This document shows, one piece after another, positions 29,536 through 37,081 of a stretch of DNA of 64,000 nucleotides; within the stretch, counting starts at the first letter, position 1; each line of letters starts with the position of its first letter. The stretch is from Adlercreutzia agrestimuris (GTDB lineage: Bacteria > Actinomycetota > Coriobacteriia > Coriobacteriales > Eggerthellaceae), in the NCBI RefSeq assembly GCF_943193125.1, contig NZ_CALPCX010000004.1, positions 1-64,000 on the forward strand, written 5' to 3'. The position numbers were made by a program, and so were the translations under genes. The notes under the pieces were generated by a model, which was not told the origin of the DNA, ran no database searches, and saw only the letters and a list, made by a program, of their open reading frames with translations.

Positions 29536-30171
29536 CTATCGTATGAAGTTGGTAAAGGTTGCAACTTCAGGAGTGTGCGGCTCAAGGCCTTCTTTGCGCG
29601 CAAGTTCAAATGCTTTAAGCATATATGCCATGTTGGTACCCAGGATGCGCATACACTGCATGCCTTCTTCATCTTGGCGTACCTCATCAGGGTTAGCACC
29701 GTGCACCATGTTCCAATAACGTGACGAAACGATAGGCATTTGAGCAATGGTCATATATTTATTGAGCTGGTCGAATGTTGCCGTTGTTCCAGCTCGACGG
29801 GCGGAAGAGATAGCAGCTGCTGGCTTGAAATAAAACAAGCTTGGTCCTTCTGCTCGGGATCCTGCATAAAAGGCACGATCCATAAATGCGGTCATGTTTC
29901 CACTTGCTGCTGCATAATGAACGGGGGATCCGAACACAAAACCATCCGCTTCACGCGCTTTTTCTATAAAGACATTAACGACGTCGTCAAAAACGCATTT
30001 GTGCAGTTGGTCGCATTTTTTGCACGCAATACAGCCACCGATGGGTTTGTTTTGGATCCAAAATATTTCAGTTTCAATGCCGTCTTTTTGCAAGGCGCGC
30101 GCAACTTCTTCAAGTGCGGTATAGGTGCAGCCTTTTTGATGGGGGCTTCCGTTGACTAACAATACTTTCAT
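29536..30171 (-). CDS. Flavodoxin-like NAD(P)H/FMN oxidoreductase with an iron-sulfur-type Cys motif
   Basis: 211 residues. The N-terminal LLVNGSPHQKGCTYTAL is the FMN phosphate loop of the NADPH-dependent FMN reductase fold. A compact cysteine set C-x2-C-x2-C-x5-C (CIACKKCDQLHKC, about residues 47-59) resembles that of iron-sulfur flavoproteins and may bind [4Fe-4S]. FGSPVHYAAASGNMTAFMDR is family-typical. Its ATG overlaps the stop of the upstream flavoprotein gene (ATGA), with GGAGAGAGA before it, so the two are coupled and may pass electrons between each other. Convergent with the permease gene. Confidence 0.85.
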   Translation of the reverse strand: MKVLLVNGSPHQKGCTYTALEEVARALQKDGIETEIFWIQNKPIGGCIACKKCDQLHKCVFDDVVNVFIEKAREADGFVFGSPVHYAAASGNMTAFMDRAFYAGSRAEGPSLFYFKPAAAISSARRAGTTATFDQLNKYMTIAQMPIVSSRYWNMVHGANPDEVRQDEEGMQCMRILGTNMAYMLKAFELARKEGLEPHTPEVATFTNFIR

Positions 30172-31859
30172 TCTCTCTCCTTAGACTCAGTAGTATTCGC
30201 ATGTGATTCGTCTTCAGTATAGCAATGCGAGCCAAGACTGGAGGTACGCTTGGCCGCTGCGTCTATAATTGCTTGCGCATGGCTGATCTGGTAGCGAAGA
30301 CGCATGGCACGCGCATATGAGGCAGCGTCAGTAGTTGGTGTTAGGTGTAGCGCAAGTTCTGCCGCGCAAGATTTAAGCTCTTGTGTAGCTTCATGAAGCG
30401 AGCGTTCTGAGCGAAGAATGAGGCAGTTTGCTGACATGGTCTTTTGCATGCGTGCGGTAAGACGGGAGGCGGTTTCAGCATCAATGCCAGCAAGAGCATC
30501 CTTGGCGGGCTGGAAGCATGCTTGGACAACGGTGGAGGCGTTGACGGTGGGTTGTTGGCTCGCATGCAAAGCAGCTGCTCGTCCAGCACGCGTGCCAAAA
30601 ACAAGGGCGCTTGCGCTTGCAAGACCACCAATGCGATCAGCTCCATGTACGCCACCGCTGCATTCGCCACATGCGTAAAGACCATTTATGCGCGTGAAGC
30701 CGTTTTCATCAATGGAAATGCCGCCATTAGCTGCATGTGCATAGGGTGCAATACGCATTTCGTCAGTAAGCCCAATGCCTGTTTTTTGTTGCAGCCAGGA
30801 AAAATAAACGCGGACGAATTCGGGGAGTGAATCGTGTGCCTGGTGTGGAGCATAGCGAGCGCGCAAGCCGGCATCTTTTGCGCGCGCCAAAGCAAAATCA
30901 ACCTCACGCGAGATGCGCTCGGTGGTAAAAGGTCCGTGGCCACTGCGCGCCTGAAGGGCTGCTTGTTCTATTTCCGAGGGAAGCACAGATTCGTTGTGGG
31001 CATCGGTTAATTCTAAGTGTCGAAAGATCTTTTCATTAAACACAATACCTTCGCCCGTGCCAATAAGACCAGGCATGATCTGGATGAATTCAATGTTAGT
31101 TAACGTTGCGCCTACCGATGCTGCCATGCCTTGTACGCTACCAATAACGTCTTGTCCGGTGAGATATCGCGTAAAGAGGCCGCCTGAGCCTCCTGTTGCA
31201 AGAAGGACGCTTTTGGCGAAGAAATATACCAGCTCGCCAGCAGTCAGGCTTTCATCGTTATGGTCAAAGCAGCAAACGCCACACACTGAAGTGGCGCGAT
31301 CTTGGGTTGCGGTGTGTTCTGTGTTGGCACGAGCCCCGATATAGGGAGCTTCATCGGGTGAACAAGGATCTGATGGGCAGGTAAGAAGCTCTAGTACCTC
31401 AAAACCAGGATAGAGAGCAACATTGTTTTCGCGCAACAGATGTCCGATTGTTGTTTCGTAGGGCGTACGTTCAATGCCGCGCCATGTGCGATGTTTATGA
31501 TCAAAGCATGGAATGAACTCTTGTTCCTGCGCGTGTTCGGGGTATTTAAGCTGCACGCCTCTTCGTTCAAGGTCTGCAAGAACAAGGGGGGTCTCATGCA
31601 CAAGATGTGCAACAAGTGCGGGGTCGGGAATTTGTTGACCAACGCGCAAGATGGTTGCAATGAACTCGTCTTCATCTTCGGCATTTTCTGGACCCACACA
31701 TCCAAGGCCCCATGTTCCAGGATAAAAACTTGATCCGGAAAAGATTGGACCTAAGCTGACAAGCGCAACGCTTGCGCCTGTTTCGGCGGCAGTCAGCGCT
31801 GCCATTGTTCCGGCAAGTCCGCTTCCAACGACGACAACATCGTAGATAATGTGTTGCAC
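30168..31859 (-). CDS. Fumarate reductase/L-aspartate-oxidase-like flavoprotein
   Basis: 563 residues from GTG 31859, chosen because GGAAG precedes it; a TTG at 31871 is an alternative. FAD-binding VVVVGSGLAGTMAALTAAE is at residues 8-26. The capping and active-site regions show the SdhA/FrdA/NadB pattern (HAAANGGISI, GLYACGECSGGVHGADRIGG) and a C-terminal helical domain with RTSSLGSH in place of the usual RESRGAH. There is no signal peptide, so it is cytoplasmic. Neither NadB nor FrdA identity is secure; no SdhB/FrdB or quinolinate synthase gene is nearby. The downstream FMN/Fe-S protein is the likely electron partner. Confidence 0.8.
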   Translation of the reverse strand: MQHIIYDVVVVGSGLAGTMAALTAAETGASVALVSLGPIFSGSSFYPGTWGLGCVGPENAEDEDEFIATILRVGQQIPDPALVAHLVHETPLVLADLERRGVQLKYPEHAQEQEFIPCFDHKHRTWRGIERTPYETTIGHLLRENNVALYPGFEVLELLTCPSDPCSPDEAPYIGARANTEHTATQDRATSVCGVCCFDHNDESLTAGELVYFFAKSVLLATGGSGGLFTRYLTGQDVIGSVQGMAASVGATLTNIEFIQIMPGLIGTGEGIVFNEKIFRHLELTDAHNESVLPSEIEQAALQARSGHGPFTTERISREVDFALARAKDAGLRARYAPHQAHDSLPEFVRVYFSWLQQKTGIGLTDEMRIAPYAHAANGGISIDENGFTRINGLYACGECSGGVHGADRIGGLASASALVFGTRAGRAAALHASQQPTVNASTVVQACFQPAKDALAGIDAETASRLTARMQKTMSANCLILRSERSLHEATQELKSCAAELALHLTPTTDAASYARAMRLRYQISHAQAIIDAAAKRTSSLGSHCYTEDESHANTTESKERE

Positions 31860-31933
31860 GCTTACTTCCAATCACGTGTTATTGACATCAATGCGTTCAT
31901 TGTAGCGTGGAGCAAACGGCTATACTAACGTTC

Positions 31934-32851
31934 ATGAATAAACATACAACAAATAACCTTGCTCCTAATATTGATAATGTAGCGCTTATTATTGAGGGCG
32001 GTGGCTTGCGCGCATCGTATACTGCCGGAGCTATTGTGACGCTGCTGGAGCGTGAACTTTATTTCCCCAGTGTATATGGCATTTCGGCTGGCTCAAGCCA
32101 TACGGTTAACTATCTTTCGCGTGATAAGCGCCGTGTTAAGTATTCATTTGTAGATTTCGTTACCGAACCGAATTTTGGTGGATGGGGAAGCTTTCTGCGC
32201 GGAAAGGGATTCTTTAATAGCCCTTGGATCTACGAAGGCATTGCCCAGGAGCTTGCGGGCACGGATTCGCCTTATGCATTTGACTTTGAGACATTCGCTC
32301 AAAACCCCGCTCAACTACATATAGAGGCATTTGATTGGGAGAGCGGTGAGACGGTTGCATGGACGCGCGAAGACATGCCAACCATGCGCGATATGATGCT
32401 TCGAGTCAGAGCGTCTTCTTCAATGCCGTTATTTATGCCTCCAACCGTGATTGATGGGAAAACGTATATGGATGGCGGTATGGGCACCAGTTGGGGAATC
32501 TCACTAGATGCGGCGCGGCGCGATGGCTATGAGCGCTTTTTCGTTATTCGTACGCAACCGCGAGGATATCGAAAGTCAGAAATGAGTGCGATGCAAAAGG
32601 CGCTTTTTCGGGCAGCATTTCGCACCCATCCGCTTGTTGCAGAAAAAACCATAGAGCGACCTTCTTACTATAATGCGCTTTGTGACGAGCTTGAGCGCTT
32701 AGAAGCCGCGGGTCAAGCATATGTTTTTTATCCTGATGAAATGCCAGTAACGAATCGTGAAATACGTGTCGAAAAGCTTCAGCATGCTTACGATTTGGGC
32801 TACGCACAAGCTCAGCGTGAGGCGGATGTGTGGGAGAGGTGGCTTGCATGA
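31934..32851 (+). CDS. Patatin-like phospholipase
   Basis: 305 residues. Patatin fold with the oxyanion stretch EGGGLRASYTAGA (about 21-33), nucleophile S51 in GISAGS, and catalytic Asp in MDGGMG (about residue 190). It is of the RssA/YjjU type, an acyl hydrolase or phospholipase of unknown physiological lipid; no signal peptide. The ATG at 31934 is preferred over a GTG at 31907. A TATACT box lies only 8 bases before it, so the mRNA may be almost leaderless. Its stop overlaps the tcdA start (ATGA). Confidence 0.9.
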   Translation: MNKHTTNNLAPNIDNVALIIEGGGLRASYTAGAIVTLLERELYFPSVYGISAGSSHTVNYLSRDKRRVKYSFVDFVTEPNFGGWGSFLRGKGFFNSPWIYEGIAQELAGTDSPYAFDFETFAQNPAQLHIEAFDWESGETVAWTREDMPTMRDMMLRVRASSSMPLFMPPTVIDGKTYMDGGMGTSWGISLDAARRDGYERFFVIRTQPRGYRKSEMSAMQKALFRAAFRTHPLVAEKTIERPSYYNALCDELERLEAAGQAYVFYPDEMPVTNREIRVEKLQHAYDLGYAQAQREADVWERWLA

Positions 32852-33591
32852 GTGAGGCAACATCAAAGCTTGAGCTTATTATGGGTGCTGACGGCGTGGA
32901 GCGAATTGCGCAATCGTGTGTCATGGTGCTGGGCTTGGGGGGCGTGGGCTCTAACTGTACTGAGGCGCTTGCTCGCGGCGGTGTTGGATCTTTTGTGTTA
33001 GTAGATCATGACATAGTGCAAGAAAGTAATATTAATCGTCAGGCTATTGCATTCATGTCCACTATTGGCCAAAAAAAGACTGAGGTCATGGCCAAGATGA
33101 TTGCTGATATTAATCCTGCTGCACAGGTAATCACGCTTGATGAGTTTGTCTTGCAAGAAAACGTAAAAGCATTGATGGATACATGGTCTGCACGCGTAGA
33201 TTATGTCATTGACGCAATTGATACGGTGTCCACCAAGTTGGCGCTTGCGCAATATGCCGATGCGCATGAGTTGCCCTTCATTGCAAGCATGGGGGCTGCC
33301 AACAAGCTTTATCCCGAGTGTTTTCATGTCTCTGATATCTATAAGACTAAAAACTGCCCGCTTTGTAGAATTATGCGTAAAGAGGGAAGAAAGCGGGGCA
33401 TTCGCAAGCTTAAGGTGTTGTATTCGTGCGAAGAGCCTGTGGCGGTTGAGGTGCGTGAAGGGGCAACTCGTCGTGAGCGCTCAAACTTGGGAACTGCCTC
33501 TTATGTGCCACCGATTATGGGTCAGATGATTGCAGGTGAGGTCTTGCGCGAATTAGCTTTTGGCGAAAAGGGTTCTCACCATGCCCTATGA
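32848..33591 (+). CDS. tcdA: tRNA threonylcarbamoyladenosine dehydratase
   Basis: 247 residues. E1-like ThiF fold: ATP-binding GLGGVGSNCTEALARGGVG (about 29-47), VDHDIVQESNINRQ, DAIDTVSTK, and CPLCRIMRKEGRKRGI typical of TcdA/YgdL. It cyclises t6A37 in tRNA to ct6A. The start at 32848 overlaps the patatin stop; GAGAGGTGG lies 10 bases upstream. It overlaps the next gene by 11 bases, giving a coupled three-gene set. Confidence 0.92.
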   Translation: MSEATSKLELIMGADGVERIAQSCVMVLGLGGVGSNCTEALARGGVGSFVLVDHDIVQESNINRQAIAFMSTIGQKKTEVMAKMIADINPAAQVITLDEFVLQENVKALMDTWSARVDYVIDAIDTVSTKLALAQYADAHELPFIASMGAANKLYPECFHVSDIYKTKNCPLCRIMRKEGRKRGIRKLKVLYSCEEPVAVEVREGATRRERSNLGTASYVPPIMGQMIAGEVLRELAFGEKGSHHAL

Positions 33592-34372
33592 CATGCATTG
33601 CCACTTAGATTTTTTTGCTGATCCTGCCCGACTTGCAGCGCATCTTAGTGCTAAACAAATTGGCGGCTTGTCGGTTACGGTGCAACCGTGTGATTACGTG
33701 AGCGCTCACCATGCTCTTGCTACCTCAAAAGGCTTTCGAGTAGCGGCTGGGCTGCATCCCTGGTGGATTGCGGCCGATGAGGCGCGCGCTCAAGCGCAAG
33801 TTGGTGAGCTTTTGGATCTCTTGCCAATGACTTCATATGTGGGAGAAATTGGCATGGATTTTAGCAAGCATACCCAAGCGTCCCCGGAGATCCAAGTGAT
33901 GGTGTTTCGCCAGATTGTCCGCGAATGTGCGCGCTTGGGCGGCAAAGTTTTATCCCTTCATGGGGTGAAATCTGCATCTGTTATGCTTGACGAGCTGGAA
34001 TCTGCAGGTACTTTGCGCAATAACACCTGCATCTTTCATTGGTTCTCAGGCTCTTCGCAAGATCTTATACGCGCGCGAGAGCTTGGTTGCAAGTTCTCAA
34101 TAGGGATGCGTATGTTGCAGAGCGCAAAGGGACGCGAATACGTAAAGGCTCTTCCGCTTGATGCGCTTTTGCTTGAGACTGATTTGCCGCAAAAGGGTGA
34201 TAAGCGGGAGGCAGCTTGCGTAGCGCAAGACATGCAACAGTCGTTGAAAGCGGCACTGGAACATCTTTTGCACGTCAAGCATGCTCGCGACGCAAGTTAT
34301 ACGACAGGGGAGGAGCAAGATGAAATGCTGGCTGATGCCATTGCGCAGCAAAGTGCAAAACTGCTGGTGTAG
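33581..34372 (+). CDS. TatD-family metal-dependent hydrolase
   Basis: 263 residues. Amidohydrolase-type barrel with the metal motif HCHLDF (HxH) at the N-terminus, GLHPWW, EIGMDFSK with the bridging Glu, LHGVKSAS, FHWFSGS and LLETDLPQ. TatD proteins are 3'-5' exonucleases or related nucleases; here the usual YxxTD and sequence spacing are diverged, so the substrate is open. The ATG at 33581 with AAGGG upstream is chosen over TTG 33560. It overlaps the end of tcdA. Confidence 0.85.
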   Translation: MPYDMHCHLDFFADPARLAAHLSAKQIGGLSVTVQPCDYVSAHHALATSKGFRVAAGLHPWWIAADEARAQAQVGELLDLLPMTSYVGEIGMDFSKHTQASPEIQVMVFRQIVRECARLGGKVLSLHGVKSASVMLDELESAGTLRNNTCIFHWFSGSSQDLIRARELGCKFSIGMRMLQSAKGREYVKALPLDALLLETDLPQKGDKREAACVAQDMQQSLKAALEHLLHVKHARDASYTTGEEQDEMLADAIAQQSAKLLV

Positions 34373-34477
34373 TTTTGCGACTAACCCTTGCGCCGAAACT
34401 TCGACAAAACTTCAAGTAACCAACTTGACTAAAACGCTCATCAAAAGGGAGAATAGTTTACACACGAAAGGAGCAGC

Positions 34478-35080
34478 ATGTACATTACGTGCTTAGATCT
34501 TGAAGGGGTTTTAGTCCCTGAAATTTGGATCGCTTTTGCTGAGGCGAGTGGAATTAGTGAACTGACGCGCACGACCCGTGATGAGCCTGATTACGACAAG
34601 CTTATGACATGGCGTCTGGGTGTTCTTCGTGAACATGGGCTCGGTTTGGCTGAAATCCAGCAAGTCATTGATACCATTGATCCGCTTCCAGGAGCTAAGG
34701 CTTTTTTGGATGAGTTGCGTGAAATGGGTCAGGTGATCATTATTTCGGACACATTTACGCAATTTGCGCAGCCTTTGATGCGTAAATTGGGGTGGCCGAC
34801 CATTTTTTGCAATGAGCTAATTGTGGGCGAAGATGGCATGATAGAGGACTTTTCTATGCGTTGTCCTGAGTCAAAGCTCACAACGGTTCGCGCTTTGCAA
34901 TCATGTGGGTTTGACACTATTGCAGCGGGCGACAGCTTTAATGATCTTGGTATGATTGAGGCAAGCGCCGCAGGCTTTCTCTTTAGATCAACCGATGCTA
35001 TTAAAGCAGCACACCCTGATATTGCGGCTTTTGAAGATTACGATGATCTTGTGGCGGCCATCCGTGAGGTTGTAGCGTAA
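34478..35080 (+). CDS. thrH: Phosphoserine phosphatase / homoserine phosphotransferase ThrH
   Basis: 200 residues. HAD superfamily enzyme with CLDLEGVLVPE at the N-terminus (nucleophile Asp7, and Glu9 where most HAD phosphatases have Asp, as in ThrH), IISDTF motif II, and AAGDSFNDLGMIEAS motif III/IV. ThrH dephosphorylates phosphoserine and can move the phosphate to homoserine, linking serine and threonine synthesis. GAAAGGAGC precedes the ATG. The 105-base gap upstream suggests its own promoter. Confidence 0.92.
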   Translation: MYITCLDLEGVLVPEIWIAFAEASGISELTRTTRDEPDYDKLMTWRLGVLREHGLGLAEIQQVIDTIDPLPGAKAFLDELREMGQVIIISDTFTQFAQPLMRKLGWPTIFCNELIVGEDGMIEDFSMRCPESKLTTVRALQSCGFDTIAAGDSFNDLGMIEASAAGFLFRSTDAIKAAHPDIAAFEDYDDLVAAIREVVA

Positions 35081-35105
35081 TTAAGCATTTTAAGGTAGTG
35101 TAGAA

Positions 35106-35185
35106 GGCGCCATATTCAGCGGCACTGCCGCATTTTCATGGGCGCCACCTCGAGCGAACTCCTTCCCTCCTTCGCTCGAGGTGGC
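35106..35185 (+). repeat. Nested hairpins, including a perfect 15-bp inverted repeat, before the WYL regulator
   Basis: GCCACCTCGAGCGAA (35144-35158) is perfectly repeated inverted at 35171-35185 around a 12-base pyrimidine loop. Just upstream, GGCGCC (35106) and GGCGCC (35141) flank a GCGGCA/TGCCGC hairpin at about 35119-35131. There is no T run after the large repeat, so simple termination is unlikely in either direction. It lies 55 bases before the regulator start and could be its operator, an RNA switch, or a bidirectional terminator for thrH. Confidence 0.8.
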
Positions 35186-35240
35186 ACACGTGTATATAGG
35201 TGATATTCGGTTACCTCGACGGGGGTCGTAAGGAGGAGCC

Positions 35241-36251
35241 GTGGGTAGCAATCCGCAGAAGTTGAAGCTTTTGTATTTGATGCAAATGATGTCGGAAGAA
35301 ACCGACACCGAACAAGGTCTCACAATGGGACAAATTCTTGAGCGTCTTGAGATGCAAGGTATTCATGCTGAGCGCAAGTCGGTTTATCGTGATATCGAAA
35401 CTCTGCGTGACTTCGGGTTTGATATCCGTAGTTATCAGCGCGCTCCGGTGGAATATGCGCTTAGTGAGCGTGATTTCACCTTATCTGAGCTAGAGCTGCT
35501 GATAGACACCATCCAATCTACGCGTTTTTTGACACAGCGCAAAAGTGATTCATTAGTGCGAAGTGTTAAAAAACTGGCGTCGGCTAATCAACGCAAGCTC
35601 TTAGATAAGCGCGTTCATGTTGACGGGCGTATCAAGATGCAAAATGAGTCAGTATTTGCAAATGTAGATCGCATTCATGAGGCTATTACGCGCCGAAAAA
35701 AAGTGACGTTTTTGTATTTCAAATACGATGCTGACAAACAAAAGGTTTATCAGCGCGACGGACAACGCTACGAAGAAAACCCTGTTCACCTTGTATATTC
35801 TGACGGGTATTACTATTTGGTTGCTTATAACGAAAAGCATGAAAGCTTTCCCAATTATCGCGTGGACCGTATGGACAGAATTCAGATTAGCGATGAGCCG
35901 GTGTGCAGAAATGAGCGCATTGCAAATTTCTGCGTAGAGGATTTAGCCGGGCATGCGTTTGGTATGTATTCTGGCGACAAAGTCAACGTGACGCTTTTGG
36001 TGGACGAAGAGGTAATGAGCTCTGTGATTGATCGTTTCGGCAAGGATATTCACGCATTTCGTCTCAATGATCATCAAGCGCGCGTAGTGGTTCCCGTCAT
36101 GAAAAGCCGTGTGTTTTTTGGATGGCTTGCTCAATTTGGCACAGCTATACGCATTGAAAAACCTTCTAAGTTAGCTGAAGAGTATGTGGCGTATCTTCGT
36201 GACATCATGCAAGGTTATACCGTGGATGCTGAGGGCGATGCGCTTGCATGA
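35241..36251 (+). CDS. WYL-domain transcriptional regulator
   Basis: 336 residues from GTG 35241, with a strong AAGGAGGAGCC before it. An N-terminal winged helix-turn-helix (about 8-70; MGQILERLEMQGI, SVYRDIETLRDFGF) is joined to a WYL domain (about 140-240; VTFLYFKYD, NPVHLVYSDGYYYLVAYNE, NYRVDRMDRI) and a WCX-like C-terminal part. WYL proteins often sense nucleic acids or nucleotides and control DNA-damage or defence genes, but no such locus is adjacent. The inverted repeat upstream makes autoregulation plausible. Confidence 0.92.
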   Translation: MGSNPQKLKLLYLMQMMSEETDTEQGLTMGQILERLEMQGIHAERKSVYRDIETLRDFGFDIRSYQRAPVEYALSERDFTLSELELLIDTIQSTRFLTQRKSDSLVRSVKKLASANQRKLLDKRVHVDGRIKMQNESVFANVDRIHEAITRRKKVTFLYFKYDADKQKVYQRDGQRYEENPVHLVYSDGYYYLVAYNEKHESFPNYRVDRMDRIQISDEPVCRNERIANFCVEDLAGHAFGMYSGDKVNVTLLVDEEVMSSVIDRFGKDIHAFRLNDHQARVVVPVMKSRVFFGWLAQFGTAIRIEKPSKLAEEYVAYLRDIMQGYTVDAEGDALA

Positions 36252-36306
36252 TTATGCGGCTTGCGTAAGCAAAAGACACGACGGCTTTACTGCTGACAGG
36301 CTGTTT

Positions 36307-36903
36307 TTATGCAACTGCGCGACGTGTTGGATTAAGGTGCATCCGAGGTGTATGAAGCGCCGATGCGCGGAAGGATTGAGTGAGGTGCTGGCTGAGTGGC
36401 GAGCGCCTTTTTGCGCGCTCACTCGTGCAGCCTCCTGCCCCAAGAGTGATGCGTCCTCCGTCATCAAAGCGAGCTTCAAGTGCGGTCAGCAATCCTTTTT
36501 CACTTGTGCCAAATGAAAATGAACTAATGTGACGTCCGATGGCATAGTGAGCAGGTGGAAAGGTTTTCCAAACAAATGTTGGCTGGTTTGCGTTTCGAGG
36601 GATGAGTGGGATTTCTGTATTGAGCGTGCCAAAGAAAAGCGCAACATGTTGTCCGTCGAGGGCGAATAAGGCAATGTCTTGGTTTTCAAGGCGTAAAATA
36701 GTGGGACTTTGCGCAAGCCACGTATTATCTTCAGGGTTATAGAGAGACAATATGTCAGTAATGCGTACACCCGCACAACGAATTGCTTTGCGCATGCCTT
36801 CAAGAGTGAGTTGAATTGGATCCCAAGCAAATCGATCCTGTAAGAATTCGTAGATGCTTACAGCGTTTGAGATAACTTCCTGGCTGTTGGTGCGAGTGCA
36901 CAT
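36307..36903 (-). CDS. Hypothetical protein
   Basis: 198 residues, no signal peptide or membrane segment, not recognised. The first 150 residues look like a compact alpha/beta domain (YEFLQDRFAWDPIQLTLEGMRKAIRCAGV, FALDGQHVALFFGTLN). The last 45 residues are basic and low in structure. GGAGG precedes the ATG at 36903. It follows a flavoprotein gene and its terminator on the same strand, and is convergent with the WYL regulator. Confidence 0.7.
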   Translation of the reverse strand: MCTRTNSQEVISNAVSIYEFLQDRFAWDPIQLTLEGMRKAIRCAGVRITDILSLYNPEDNTWLAQSPTILRLENQDIALFALDGQHVALFFGTLNTEIPLIPRNANQPTFVWKTFPPAHYAIGRHISSFSFGTSEKGLLTALEARFDDGGRITLGAGGCTSERAKRRSPLSQHLTQSFRASALHTPRMHLNPTRRAVA

Positions 36904-37017
36904 GATGAACCTCCGTAGTGTGTTTAAGCTTTATTACTGATGCTTGCTATCATACGGGGGTTTTACGTTTTGAAAGTACCAAAATTGGGACAATGAAATC
37001 TATTTTTCCCTTGATAC

Positions 37018-37061
37018 AAAAAAGCACCGCGCTGGGGATCAAGCCGGCCGCGCGGTGCTTT
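37018..37061 (-). terminator. Intrinsic terminator of the FMN/FAD flavoprotein gene
   Basis: AAAGCACCGCG (37021-37031) is the exact complement of CGCGGTGCTTT (37051-37061). On the minus strand the stem runs into six Ts (As at 37018-37023). It lies 20 bases after the stop at 37082. Confidence 0.92.
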
Positions 37062-37081
37062 GGGTTTAAGCTGTGAGTAGA

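Noticed and set aside
31934..33591. Patatin plus an E1-like (ThiF) protein as a CBASS-type defence locus
   Set aside because: No CD-NTase or Cap3-type gene is present, and the ThiF-fold protein has the CPLCRIMRKEGRKRG segment of the housekeeping tRNA enzyme TcdA.
35241..36251. WYL regulator marking an adjacent anti-phage locus
   Set aside because: The neighbours are thrH and a hypothetical protein. No effector or nuclease genes lie within several kilobases.
37018..37061. Inverted repeat as an operator
   Set aside because: The stem runs straight into six Ts on the minus strand just after a stop codon, so it is an ordinary intrinsic terminator.
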